From: Lumbricus terrestris | Lineage: Eukaryota > Annelida > Clitellata > Crassiclitellata > Lumbricidae | NCBI GenBank assembly: GCA_949752735.1 | Contig: OX457036.1 | Coordinates: 87,774,487 to 87,838,486, forward strand | Direction of reading: 5' to 3' | Length of the DNA: 64,000 bases | In this document: positions 10,601 through 20,784 of the stretch, one piece after another | Numbering within the stretch: position 1 is the stretch's first letter | How the letters are laid out: each line of letters begins with the position of its first letter | The notes under the pieces: generated by a model | The model's database searches: none | The model's input: only the letters and a program-made list of their open reading frames with translations | What the model was told of the DNA's origin: nothing | Made by a program: the position numbers and the translations under genes

Positions 10601-12078
10601 TCGTTTTTGCGGAGGACCTCGAGACCCACTTGGCCAGGCTAACACAGGTGTTGGAGCGCTTGTCTAAAGTAGGACTGAAGCTGAAACCATCCAAATGCCA
10701 TCTGTTACAACGCGAGGTGCTGTTCCTGGGACATGTGGTCAGCGAGCGAGGGATCATGACTGACCCAGAGAAGACTGCGGCGGTGAGAAACTGGCCAACC
10801 CCGACGAGTCTAAAAGAAGTTCGAGGTTTCATTGGGTTATGTTCTTACTATCGTAAATTCGTCCAGCCTTTACACGCACTAACGAGGAAGGGATGTCGTT
10901 TCTATTGGTCCGGCGAATGCGAGGAAGCATTTACACAGCTGAAGCAACTCCTCACTGAAGCCCCTGTCCTGGCCCTTCCCACGGATGACGGGATGTATAT
11001 CCTAGATACTGACGCTTCCGGAGACGCCATCGGAGCCGTTCTATCCCAAGTTCAAGGAGGACAAGAGCGGGTAGTCTGCTATGGGAGTCGGCTCTGTTCG
11101 AAGGCGGAACAGAACTATGATGTGACGAGAAGAGAACTCCTCGCAATCATACATTTTCTGAAGACCTATCGACAGTACTTGCTGGGAAGGCGTTTCCTAC
11201 TCAGGACTGACCATTCAGCACTACAATGGCTGCGGAGAACGCCCCTGCCGATCGGACAGCAGGCGAGGTGGCTGACCATTACCGAAGAATTCGAATTTGA
11301 CATTCAACACCGAGCCGGGTCGGCGCATCAGAATGCAGATGCTATGTCCCGCCTTCCCCATCAGGTACAAGTCGTTCGAGAACTACGAGATATCGAACGG
11401 GGAAGGATGACCCTACCAGAAGATTGGAGCCAGACCACCTTACGAGACGAGCAACGAGCGGATGCTGACCTGGGTTGGGTGATCCAAAAGAAATATGACT
11501 CGAACGACCCAACTTCGTTCGCCGAGGTGAGGGATCGGAGCGGAACCGTAAAAACGTTAGTATCCCAATGGCCGCAACTAGAACTGAAAGAGGAACTGCT
11601 AGTCAGGGCTTGGCTCGATGCGGAAGACAGCAAGGTCGCCAACTACCAGTTAATTCCCCCGCCTCATCGCCGTTCGACTCTGATTCAACTGGCTCACGAA
11701 GGAATCACGGGAGGCCATATGGGCATCCGACGTACCCTGTCTCAGCTCCAGAAAAGAGCCTACTGGCCAGGGTGGAGGGAGGACGTCCGCGTGGCACTAC
11801 GGCGATGCAACCCTTGCGCCCAGTACTTTAGAGGGAAACCGCCCGGGCAAGGACGATTGCAAACAATGACCGTTGGGGCACCCATGGAGTGCCTGGGAGT
11901 GGATATCACTGGGCCACACCCGACCTCCAGCACTGGATACCGCTACATACTGACCGCAGTCGACCATTTCTCGCGTTGGGCTGAGGCTCATCCGATCCGC
12001 AACCAGGAAGCCGCCACTGTGGCACGAGTCCTCGTAAAAGAAGTATTCTGCCGTTTCGGTTGCCCCGCCAGATTCTGA
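7561..12078 (+). CDS. pol: Gag-Pol polyprotein of the LTR element, broken in integrase
   Basis: Residues are numbered from 7612. A capsid-type Retrotrans_gag domain lies at about residues 245-410, and a CCHC zinc knuckle (CYGCYQTGHLVRRC, CX2CX4HX4C) near 500. The protease has a DSG active site near 564. RT spans about 840-1070, with FCVDFRAVN and the YLDD catalytic motif at 992-995. RNase H has TDAS (D1134), a conserved Glu in RRELL and RTDHS. The integrase HHCC zinc finger has H1362 and C1399/C1402, and the first catalytic Asp is 1431. The frame then ends at a TGA (12076-12078) just after a CCCC run at 12063-12066, where one base appears missing. No AUG occurs before 7666, so translation probably starts upstream in the LTR. 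Confidence 0.92.
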   Translation: MICDPCITFFLHPDLLEVDKSCAGIFANSECIVSDMEDGDSALPRERGLPTSDAHPGHPTLVHPRATTFPPPPPSSHPFAVRVPPAPTLNCPPPAAVQVGRNTIGGVFESNPGVRTVTPVTTSVCKLSASFVSSTQSIMSTLSSSLKPQVTQSSAYLPPNPGPSAHLPCCRPTTALWHPASAYDERFWANTRAAQNNLETKFHVVSTSGSENDQFQFEQYAEPSTAEPHPTIQGRFQPSTTPTSSVTVQSQTHVSRTVDSKSRQYMKLDKYNGKTSVEAFLKKFEICANSNGWTDGEKFAQLTCAFTEPADQLLYEFDSETIASWSDLVDRLRLRYGSSDQAVLYQTQLNTRRQKVGEDLSSVVRDIRRIMILAFPGPTSVHSEVIAIRAFLDALRDRDLAMKVREREPATLDQAYKTAMRLEGYRQADDGNPGRDEHRPSRVKTVTEVDSAPADNQRQFQEIVLRQFEQIEMKIRSLERSSPDHRQFRQWRPQRRAEPPYRHQRSGRRQPRLPLHERRCYGCYQTGHLVRRCPTRYRGEDPTERRDQPAQHGDGNVRHVPGSTDAYLEVMVNGKRRAALLDSGCEVNLCPASLVRDDQIRNSRQQLHAANGSAIQVLGETRLKLQIDGQPFDIPCLVTEQVSELILGMAWMRAENALWHMGQNWILVGGRRFEVRRKLYEGACRRVIVSRDTLIAPNSEMDVETHVVLTNMKLLKNQWAVNPQLLETGLILAGTLLPDRNFDLPLRVMNPTNKAVWVKKGVRCTAEPVTVMGENSSTEDSTRCAVVTETPREPTENEVREVLSILWEGVASDVPKETQERLKTIIWENQKAFSVNEWDLGFTDVIQHEIETGNETPVRQPLRRQPLSLLPVIDEQVGQMLQQRLIEPSASAWASNVVMVKKKDGTPRFCVDFRAVNTKTRKDAYPLPLISESLDTLAGAKWFSTFDLRAGYHQVAVHPKDRPKTAFITRRGSFQFRVLPFGLCNSPATFSRMMNLVMAGLNFEVCLIYLDDIIVFAEDLETHLARLTQVLERLSKVGLKLKPSKCHLLQREVLFLGHVVSERGIMTDPEKTAAVRNWPTPTSLKEVRGFIGLCSYYRKFVQPLHALTRKGCRFYWSGECEEAFTQLKQLLTEAPVLALPTDDGMYILDTDASGDAIGAVLSQVQGGQERVVCYGSRLCSKAEQNYDVTRRELLAIIHFLKTYRQYLLGRRFLLRTDHSALQWLRRTPLPIGQQARWLTITEEFEFDIQHRAGSAHQNADAMSRLPHQVQVVRELRDIERGRMTLPEDWSQTTLRDEQRADADLGWVIQKKYDSNDPTSFAEVRDRSGTVKTLVSQWPQLELKEELLVRAWLDAEDSKVANYQLIPPPHRRSTLIQLAHEGITGGHMGIRRTLSQLQKRAYWPGWREDVRVALRRCNPCAQYFRGKPPGQGRLQTMTVGAPMECLGVDITGPHPTSSTGYRYILTAVDHFSRWAEAHPIRNQEAATVARVLVKEVFCRFGCPARF

Positions 12079-12749
12079 CGGACCAAGGACCCTGTTTCGA
12101 AGCAACTCTGTTCAATGATTTGTGCAGACTTCTCCAGATCGACAAAATCCGCACCTCACCCTACAAACCGAGCACTAACGGTGCTGTCGAGAGATTCCAC
12201 CGTACCCTGAATACCCTTCTGGGAAAGGTGGTAGCCCAAAACCAGCGGGATTGGGATGTGCATCTTCCCTACGTCCTCGCCGCCTATCGAGTCAGCGAGA
12301 GCGAAAGCACTGGCTTCACCCCGAATCGCCTTTTCCTGGCGAGAGAATTGTGCATGCCCATCGATCTAGTGCTTGGAGATGTGCATATTATGAGTGCCAT
12401 GTCGAATGTTGATGATTTTGTCGCTAGTCAAATGGAAAATGTACAAATAAACTTTGAACTGGCTCGAAAATTTACGCAGCGCCAAGCCACCACCCGGGAA
12501 GCACGGTATAATATGAGGGTCAGACCAGCTACCTTTGCCATGGGGGCCTGGGTCTGGTATTTTTACCCGCGACGACGGCCAGGGATCAAAGAAAAATGGA
12601 GTAAACTTTACACCGGACCGTATCGTGTCCTGGAACAACTGAGTCCGGTCCTTTATAAGGTCCAAAAGTCGGCAAGAGCCCAACCGAAACTAGTTTATGT
12701 GGATAAACTCAAGTTGTACAGCGGGGAGCCCCTAAAGTTTGAGACGTGA
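12060..12749 (+). CDS. pol: integrase C-terminal part, continuing in the next frame
   Basis: This frame supplies the rest of the integrase core. The second catalytic Asp (TDQG, codon 12081) and the Glu (VERFHR, codon 12189) are 36 residues apart, the D-35-E spacing of retroviral-type integrases. The first Asp is in the preceding frame. A GPY/F motif (YTGPYRV) near the end is typical of Ty3/gypsy integrases. There is no chromodomain after it. The ORF has no credible start of its own; it belongs to the upstream polyprotein and was separated by a single-base change in the C run at 12063-12066. Confidence 0.9.
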   Translation: MPRQILTDQGPCFEATLFNDLCRLLQIDKIRTSPYKPSTNGAVERFHRTLNTLLGKVVAQNQRDWDVHLPYVLAAYRVSESESTGFTPNRLFLARELCMPIDLVLGDVHIMSAMSNVDDFVASQMENVQINFELARKFTQRQATTREARYNMRVRPATFAMGAWVWYFYPRRRPGIKEKWSKLYTGPYRVLEQLSPVLYKVQKSARAQPKLVYVDKLKLYSGEPLKFET

Positions 12750-13431
12750 ATCCGAGTCCCGATACCATTGGACCAGTTGACCTGGATACCCTGGCACAGG
12801 CCGAAACCCCTGCTGAAGAAGAGGCAGTGACCCCCTGAGACCACATCGAACGATTGTGCCACCTCAGCGGTATAGGGAGTAATGTAGTGTAATGTGATGG
12901 CAACGTCGCGCAATGGCGACGAGTAGAGATTGTGGCGAGGATCCTAGGTTTTAGTTTCTTTGGATGAATAAAATGTTCAGTTTTTAACTTTGATCTAGGT
13001 TAGATCATTGGGGGTAGATTATAATTGTTTACTTGTGTGTTTTATTGCATTGTTGTCTTTATTGCCACAGAAGAAAGGCAAAATGTTGTGTTTGCATGTA
13101 GTATCTAAAGTTTGATGTGCATAACCTTGATTGCAGATTAAATTTTGAATATAAAATGTGCTAGATTAGGAGCAAATTGCATTTGTGCATTGATTGAAAA
13201 GCAGTCTGCTAGAATTTGGTGAATTATCCTGATGTATGCATTGGCCTGAGTAGTCGGTAAGTGAGTAAGTTGTAGACTAGTAGGCAGACTGATGTTGTTG
13301 CAGGCAGTAGGGATTGCATGCGAAGGTGAGACTAAGGACCTGTTATTTGGTAAGAGCGGTAATCCGTCCAATCGTCGCTATTGGTTGCTCAAGTGTACTC
13401 TTTCCTGTGTGGAAATGGAGGTGTAGAGGTC

Positions 13432-15007
13432 ATGGTGCATTAGAGTGGTCCACAAAATTCATCTAACAGATTTCAGTTCTCCACAAGGCTTGTTTTGTTC
13501 CTTATCATGATTATAATAATCACAAAAAATTTTAATGGAAACAAATGAAATTTAGAGGTCAACCCATTTGACACTTTTTATGCTATTTGGACAGATGTAG
13601 ATAAATTGTTCGGTAATGGTTAATGTACGACCTGAGCGACATTGAGCGATGTCTGGGGAGATTCCATTTCTCAATTACCGTACTTCAACACTGGTATTGA
13701 CCTGAGAGTCACCTTCTTGAATGCCGTTCACCATTTTTGGGATTGCCAAGAGTTTTTCCTGACAATTTCCAGTGACAATAGTAGCGTTGCGGTCTATATT
13801 TTCCTTTGATCCATCGATCCTGGGCAACATTTTGCCTTCTCAGTGAGGCTATAGCAGGCCTGCCAGTGTGCACTCTTTTTCTTCCATTGCACCTAACTGC
13901 TTCTTGTCCTTCTTTTATTCCGAACTTCTAGAAAGTGGTATTTCTGAAATAATTATTAATGTAATAACCAATCGCCAGTGTGACATCTCCATCTACAGAC
14001 CAAGGATCACGGTCTGGAAGGCCAACATGAAACAAAGCACCAACAACTAAACTAAAGAGGACTAGATGATGTTCTTGGATCTTTTTTTAAATAATGAGGC
14101 AGTTAGTAGTATAGCAGCAGTTTTTGCAGACATTGTAGAGTGTAAATGTATTGTATACGTACTAGGACTAAGTTGTCTGATACTCTTCAATGTAATCAAA
14201 TTCTTCTATAGATGCCAACGCAGAAAGTTCACCTGTTACTTCATAACTGCCTTTTGTCTTCGGTTCTTCATTTTAGTTTTCACCATTCTGTCTTTTTCCT
14301 GCGGTTGCCTCTTTCTGCTTTCTTTTGCTGCTGTCTTTAAGTTTACTCCACTCATGCTGCTGGAAAATACGTCTGCCCTTTGTAGGACCTATTCGAAGGA
14401 TATCCCGATCTTAGTCTTGCTGGATTTCTGTCATCACATCCTTTGAGGCAATATCGAACAATTTTTGAAGATCACTCTTGAACATGTCGTCTTCATCCTG
14501 TCACTTTCTCTTTATAGTGGTCAGTGAATCTTCAGAGGTAGGTAGTTCTGGTAAAGCTTTGGCAGTTTCCTTACACACCAGCTGTGTTGGTATTCTGGCA
14601 AGCACCCAAATACAAACAACTGCATCATAGGCCATTTTGTGGCTTTCCGGAAGAGGTCTCCCTTTAGTGATATGATTAAACTAAAGCAGTTGCTGTGCAT
14701 CCAGGCTTCGTGGTAATCTTGCAGTGGACAATCGAGAGACTGGTTTTCCCATAGCCAGTGCTCTGGGTCGGATCTCAAATTAGACGAAGCCATATTAGTC
14801 TAATAACGAAGGTTAACATGACGTAAAGACATTATCAGCACTCAAGTAAAATGTTCAGAATGGGTTGACCTCTAAATGTTGCACAATCAGGCTGAAATTT
14901 TACAGGGAGACTATCTACCCCAAGTGGACAAAAATAAGCCTTGTGGAGAAAGAATTCCAACAACTTAATTTTTTGGCCATGGTTTGTGGACCAGTCTAAT
15001 GGTGCAT
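13432..15007. mobile_element. nested DNA transposon (TAGnGTGGTCC family), 9-bp TSD
   Basis: The element is 13441-14998 (1558 bp), flanked by ATGGTGCAT at 13432-13440 and 14999-15007. Its ends are TAGAGTGGTCCACAAA and the inverse of TAGACTGGTCCACAAA. Subterminal similarity extends about 140 bp, including CTCCACAAGGCTT and AGAGGTCAACCCATT in both arms. No intact transposase is seen; a 90-codon minus-strand ORF at 14521-14793 (start MASSNLRSDPEHW) may be a remnant. The 9-bp duplication is a Mutator-like feature, but the superfamily is uncertain. The other duplicated segment near 15866 shows the probable empty-site context. Confidence 0.85.
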
Positions 15008-15480
15008 AGGTACGCTTCCCTAAGCGGTAAGGCCTGGTGTAGGTAGCTTCAAGTCTTCATGTAATGTGTCTTGCCTGTAATAATGATTAGTGCCAATGTC
15101 TATGATTTTTATCTTACTGAGATAGTGCTGCTGTGGAAATGGCTTGTCATAGGATAATAGAATTCTTAAAGAGCACTGCATACATTCAGGATTGCTGTTG
15201 ATACTTAGCTATTTGGCATGTTGAATAATAGTCTAAATTTTTATATAAAAGTTCGTTGTAAGGATTAAGTTTTGATTAAGCAGTGACTGGGAAACAGTAG
15301 TAATAATGGACTAGGAGTCTAAGGTGTGTATTGCCCTAAAGAAGTTAAGTAAGCAAATCAGTGGTAAACTTGTGGGTAGACTGACGTTGTTGCAGGCATT
15401 GAGGGTTACATAGAAGAGGAGGCTGGTGGTCTGTTAGTTAGATGAGCTGTAATCCGTCCAGTCGTAGTTATTGGTTGCTC

Positions 15481-15790
15481 GAGAGTTTCCTGTGTGGGAA
15501 TGAATGTGATGTACTCTTTCCGTTGGTGGAAATGGATGTGAACTTTTTCCTGTGTGGAAATGATGGTGATATATTCTTTCCGTTGGTGGAAATGGATGTG
15601 AACTTTTCTCTGTGTGGGAATGAATGAGATATATTCTTTCCGTTGGTGGAAATGGAGGTGAACGTTTTCCTGTGTGGGAATGAATGAGATGTACTCTTTC
15701 CGTTGGTGGAAATGGATGTGAACTTTTTCCTGTGTGGAAATGATGGTGATATATTCTTTCCGTTGGTGGAAATGTGTGTACTTTGTCCTG
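15481..15790. repeat. 60-bp tandem repeat within the LTR element
   Basis: About five copies of a 60-bp unit containing CTTTCCGTTGGTGGAAATGG and TTTCCTGTGTGG. The period is exact in the sequence layout. The minus-strand ORF through it is a repeat artefact. Confidence 0.9.
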
Positions 15791-17079
15791 TGTGGACTTC
15801 CTGCGTAGAAAGGTGACGTAGAGGTAACAGCGTAGGTCATGGAGTCAATCCGTCCTAGTGGTCATAGGTACGCTTCGCTAAGCGGTAAGGCCTTATGCAG
15901 CTGGTTCAAGCCTTGATGTAACGTGTGGTGCCTGTAATAATGTGTCAGCTACTGATGTTGAGGATTTGTGCTTGCTGGTAGTTAACTTTGGGCTGGATAA
16001 ATAATGATGGAAGGTGATTCACCTTCAGTTTAGTTGACTTTGGATAGAAAAATGCTTTAAGTCAAATTGCCTTAGGTTTCGTCCTAGTCTAAGTTTGTCG
16101 TTAATGGTTGTAGTTAGTAACATGTTGATTGTGTTAGGATTATCTGTAGGATGTGGGGCCGAAGCATGATTGTATGTGTTAGAGGACATTCTCTTGGTTT
16201 GTGGCTTCGTGCTGTTGCTGAAATGGATTGTAGTGCATTGTTTACCGTAACTGTCCGATGTGCATTACCTGAAACCTGGGTGGGAGGATAACCCGATAGC
16301 ACCTGATAATGTGTAAGAGTATGGATAATATTTCTATTGGGATTCCCAACTTTGCTTTAGTTCAGAGACTTCGGGTCTGGTAGTTAGTGGTCCCGGGGTT
16401 CGTGGAAACAGAGACTGGTGATTAAACACCAATGGCCTGTATTCCGACGAGGATTGGGTAACCAATGGACGTAGATAAGTAACCCTAATGAGGTAAGGGC
16501 TGGTCTCGTGGTATGCTTTCTCTGAATAGCCTGATACCTTGACCTAATATGCCTTTGCTGATTTGTGGTCTGCGTGGAGACGGGAGCGAGAGTGAGTTGG
16601 GGACCTTCAATTTAAGTAGACGTCCCTCCTTCTTTTTGCTGGTGATTCCGACCGAAGGGTTTCAGGGAGATTGCAAAGTAAGGATGTACATGAGCGTAAA
16701 CAATGCCCTGCAGTCGCGTTGAGAATTAAGCAGCTGTGTTGCTAGTGTTTAGTTCTTATGAGTAAAGCTGTGCTAAGATGCTATACTTTGTATGCCTGAA
16801 CCTTTACAGCAAGCGTTGCTATGAATTTAATTAATTGATTTCTCGTTTTGCGAATTAGGAACCCTGTTGGTTCTTAGAGTTTAAAATGAGACTTCGCTTA
16901 TCCGCAATATGTTGTGCACAGCTGCTGACGCAGAATTGCATGCTTTCTGTTCAGACTGTTCTTAGTTAGTATTGTCTTTCAGTATAGTTAATGATGACCT
17001 TGACTTAGTAACTCATGTGAAGCGGATTCAGCACGCGACCTCTGCTGAATTTTCCAGTAGTATGGAAAATTCGGGCTAA

Positions 17080-17089
17080 GTAGGGGGAG
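17080..17089 (+). other. polypurine tract
   Basis: GTAGGGGGAG immediately precedes the TGTAGCG start of the 3' LTR, the normal position for the plus-strand primer. Confidence 0.85.
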
Positions 17090-18533
17090 TGTAGCGTTTT
17101 TGGAAAAAGCTACAAATCTTACTTACTTTTATCTATATTGCGCATAACGGTTTTAACTAACTCTATGCTGCACCAGAGCGAGGCTGCAGACAATGCGCCG
17201 AACACGCACGTGACCTCTTCGCTGACGTGGCGAAAGCGCGGGCGCCGCTGATAGGCCAAGAGCGGCGCGTGACCTAAAACGGCGGTAAGAAGCCGTTTCT
17301 GATTGGTTGTTGGGACAGAGAGAGTTAGTTGCCGTGAAGATGTTGAACTGGTGAGACCTGCGGAGGTCGAGGCAACCATTTTCTAGTCGAAATTGACGTT
17401 AAAACTAATAATTTTAAGGGTATAAATTATCGGAAATGCAACTAAATTAATCGCTAAATGACGGCAAAGATTGGGCCTTGCCTCCGGTGAAAGGAGAACT
17501 TTGGAGGAAGCAAACTGACCTAAAAAACCAGGGAAGTAATAGATTTTAGCGTAGCACGTGCTGAATTTGTGACTTAGCGATTGCAAGGTTAAAATGGCTA
17601 TTATGTGTTGAAGTGGATAATATTGTTTAATGTAGACTGACAAATTAACGTGGCCATTGCATTACAGAACTGAATATATATATAAAAGATAATTACTATA
17701 AATAGCGGCGAAACGGAAAAGATTATTGTGGCATGGTAATTCAGTCTGTAGTATTGAAGCTAAGTATCTGAAACGTTGATAGTTAATTAGAGGTTACAGA
17801 ATGCTATTGTAATAGTTAAGGAACAGAAATCTAGTCGATAGACGACTTGCATGTAAGAATTGAACTGTGAGTAGGGTTGATGCAAATTGTGCAGTGGCAG
17901 TTCGTGATGTTGTCAGCGCTAGAAATGTCTAAGTGAACTGACCTAACAAATAGAAAAGACTGTATTTGCGTAGGTTACTGCTAGCTAAATGTTAATTAAG
18001 TATTTGTTACCTGAATAAATAAGGTGTTAAATATATAATCAACGAAGGCGATTGTTTGAGTGCATTGAAACTAGGGCGAAGAAGAGTAGGCCATGTCCCG
18101 TGAAAACTCTTTAAGCGGAGACACCCCAGGGGAATCAGACAGTTCCGAGGAAGGGGGTTCGGGTAGAGAAAACGAAGCATTTGTTGAGCGACCTAGAAAT
18201 AAGGCCAGGTATCACCCACTAACTCTCCAGGAAACCGATGACCTTTCACCCAAATCTGCCGAAAGGGGCATGAACCCAGACGAGCACCGACGAGAGGGTG
18301 CTGTTGCCAGTCGACCAACAGCCACGGAGATATGTAGTTCCGGCCCTGGTATCCGTGAATTTACAGAGCGCAGACGTCCCTCCCTGTCACCCAGACCTGA
18401 AGTTCCCGAATACATGTTCCTATCGCCCCGGCAGTACGCCGCAGCGCTAGCAGGGGGAGTTGGAAGTGAGCAAGTAAGTGAGGCCACAATTGCACGAGCT
18501 CCTGCCCCTCTAGCGGCTAGGGCGGGCGTTATA
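17090..18533 (+). repeat. 3' LTR (1444 bp)
   Basis: Nearly identical to 5836-7280. Compared with it I see one extra T in the early T run, one missing AT unit before the TATA-like box, and a terminal ATA instead of ACA. It carries the 5' part of the LTR-initiated ORF (ATG at 18093), which here runs out at 18548 in flanking DNA. Confidence 0.93.
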
Positions 18534-18537
18534 CTCT

Positions 18538-20026
18538 TACAGGGATAAGAGTACGGTACCCAACTGGCAATCACAGGTGGAAGAATGAGGCTTTGGCCAT
18601 AGAGCGAGTATTCGAATATTGCGAATATTAAGATTTGCAGATTTTCACGATTACTAAAGAATATTAAAACTCAACGAATATTATATTCGCAAAATATTGT
18701 TTTCGTTCTAGAAATTCTTTAGTCCTAATTCTCATTATGTTATTCATAAAATCGTTCAGCGTTTTACTGAACATATTGTAAAAAATTGAGACTCATGCTG
18801 AGTAACTTTAATAGGTTTCTTGTAAAAACTCCAAGGCCTCTGAATGGGAGTGAATGTCATGGAGATATAGGGCCTATACAGAAACTTAGACATCCTTACC
18901 ATGCAACATTGCGGTTTCAATGGTTCACTTTAATTTGTAAACGAATATTCACGAATATTAAAAAATCTTAAAATTCACGAATATTTACGAATATCGAAAT
19001 CTCAATTAACACTCGATCTTTAGGTTTAACCAAACATTAATGACGGCATAATAATTATAGACCAATCAGAGGAAAACAAAAACACCCAAACTATTAAGTT
19101 TAATGCAATCATAAAAATAATTGATTTTTGAATCGTAGTTTAGTTTTGTGATCGTAGTCTGTGTACACAAACCAACAGCGGCTTTGAGTATCCTCACTGG
19201 GGAAGGACTGCAGCCACCATTAAATTTTCTAGCAGCAGAATTGAACGAGATAGGCTCTAAGGTTTGGATAGAATAGGACAAAATTATGCAAAGAAAGGAC
19301 TTCAGATTGCAATCAAGTTACATTCTGCAATGAAAGTGTTCGAAGGGTGCATCACGTGAAGGTGGCATTAAATAGTTTATGTGGAACAATCATTATTATA
19401 ATTCATGCAAGAAACTTCAGCAATGCAAATAATTATAGACAATGATTTATTAATCGAAAAAGTTGCTGTTGAAATCGCTGCGGCACCTCCCTCACGATCA
19501 TTAAACCAAACCACGATTCAGCTACCTATATATCGTCATGCAATGAGACCATTATAAAAACAACGAATTGTAACATACTTCTAAGATAATTACTGAGCCA
19601 ATTTGCTGACTTTTATATCAATATGGGCAATTTCAATTTTCTGCAGGTCAAAGGCAAACTGCACATTCCGTGTGTCTAACCAGATTTGTCTTTGTCTTAT
19701 CCAATAGCCCCACCAGTCAGGCGGACCGGATGTTAGCCTAGTTGTCGGGGAAAATGACATCAAAATTTGGCGGGGATATTTGGCGGATTGCATTGTTCAG
19801 AAGACATCGTGAAGAATTTATTAAAACTGTGATAACATTGAAATCAGACAGACAGAACAATTGCACTAAACGATATTTCAGTTAACTCAACCAGCAGTTG
19901 TGCATGTAATGAGACGCAATGCCATATACAATTATACATGTAGACTACATGAATAAATAAAAATGGACAAAATTATCTGTGTTTGAATATTGACTCATTA
20001 AAACCTCAGAGTCTGGCAAATCCAAA
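18538..20026. other. 3' flank of copy A
   Basis: Non-coding. About 18600-19010 is AT-rich with repeated CGAATATT words in both orientations, perhaps a small foldback element. From about 19560 the sequence resembles the 3' flanks of copies B (from about 32610), C (from about 48310) and D (from about 60300), for example CCGTGTGTCTAACCAGA followed by TTGTCTTTGTC. A minus-strand AATAAA lies at 19817-19822, about 205 nt past the copy A stop, and is a candidate poly(A) signal. Confidence 0.5.
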
Positions 20027-20547
20027 TCACTTAACTACTTCTGACTCATTCTTGCGTACGTAGCTGCGTTTAACCTGAATGGTCAAAGCAACTGCAGGCT
20101 TATAGGAGAAACCGCACGTTCCTGCTCCGTTTACCACAAGTTTCCCCCCGACACTACAACTCCACCACCATCCACCCTTACAGGTTGCTGCCTGATTTGC
20201 GCAAGTGCCGACCTGGTTATTCATATCTTTTGTTGTGAATTTGTTCTTGCGATTGTCTGCGCCCAGTGGATCCAGTGAAGCGCCTTGCATTCCGGACACA
20301 AAGTAGGTGTATCCGTCACTCTCAGCATCAATTAAGATTGTGGTGTAAAATAAGGCGTACGGCACGCCAGACTGGTCGACAGCGTCGAAACACGCATTCC
20401 AGTTGAGACCATTGTTTGTCATCCGATGGAGGTTTTCGTTTCCAATCCAGTATCCGCCGTTGGCGTCACTGAATCCGTATTTATAAGCTTGCCATCCTTG
20501 GTCCAGTCCAAAACCATGGTTGACTTGGATCACATAATACGGCGTAG
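20027..20547 (-). CDS. copy A exon 5: fibrinogen-related domain
   Basis: The exon opens in phase 1 after TTGCAG. It contains GWQAYKYGF, GGYWIGNENLH and CKGGWWWSC, matching the conserved core of fibrinogen C-terminal domains (WxxYKxGFG, WLGNExxH, GGWWxxxC). The N-terminal cysteine-containing part of a canonical domain is absent. Near its end a small insertion relative to copies B-D shifts the frame, so the tail reads RKNESEVVK rather than R-MSQK. Confidence 0.88.
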
Positions 20548-20586
20548 CTGCAACACAAAAGACCTATGATTATTGACCAAATGATG

Positions 20587-20637
<51 letters not shown>

Positions 20638-20751
20638 GTGTGATTTAAAGAAAAATAGTAATAATAATGATAATAATAATGATAATAATAATAAAAGTAA
20701 TAATAATAATGACATTTAACTAGGTTAATTATTATAACCTCAATAATAATT

Positions 20752-20784
<33 letters not shown>

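Larger units (their letters stand above)
12750..17079 (+). other. long non-coding 3' internal region of the LTR element
   Basis: About 4.3 kb between the pol stop and the polypurine tract hold no credible ORF and no env. Two diverged copies of one segment are present: about 13256-13440 plus 15008-15090, and about 15350-15940. The first is interrupted by the nested transposon and the second is expanded by a 60-bp tandem repeat. Such length after pol is unusual and may carry regulatory or captured sequence. Confidence 0.7.
5832..18537 (+). mobile_element. Ty3/gypsy-type LTR retrotransposon, nearly intact, 4-bp TSD CTCT
   Basis: The element proper is 5836-18533, flanked by CTCT at 5832-5835 and 18534-18537. 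Its order is 5' LTR, primer-binding site, Gag, protease, reverse transcriptase, RNase H, integrase, a long non-coding 3' region, polypurine tract and 3' LTR. The order RT-RNaseH-IN with a GPY/F-type integrase tail is that of Metaviridae. No env-like ORF and no chromodomain were seen. The LTRs differ only by a T indel, an AT-dinucleotide indel and the terminal ACA/ATA, as far as I compared them, so insertion is recent. The element carries a nested DNA transposon at 13441-14998. It sits about 1.5 kb downstream of copy A of the gene array. Confidence 0.95.

Noticed and set aside
12750..17079. Search for an env gene in the LTR element
   Set aside because: Only short ORFs without signal peptide, transmembrane segment or fusion motif; the longest (14066-14446) lies inside the nested DNA transposon.
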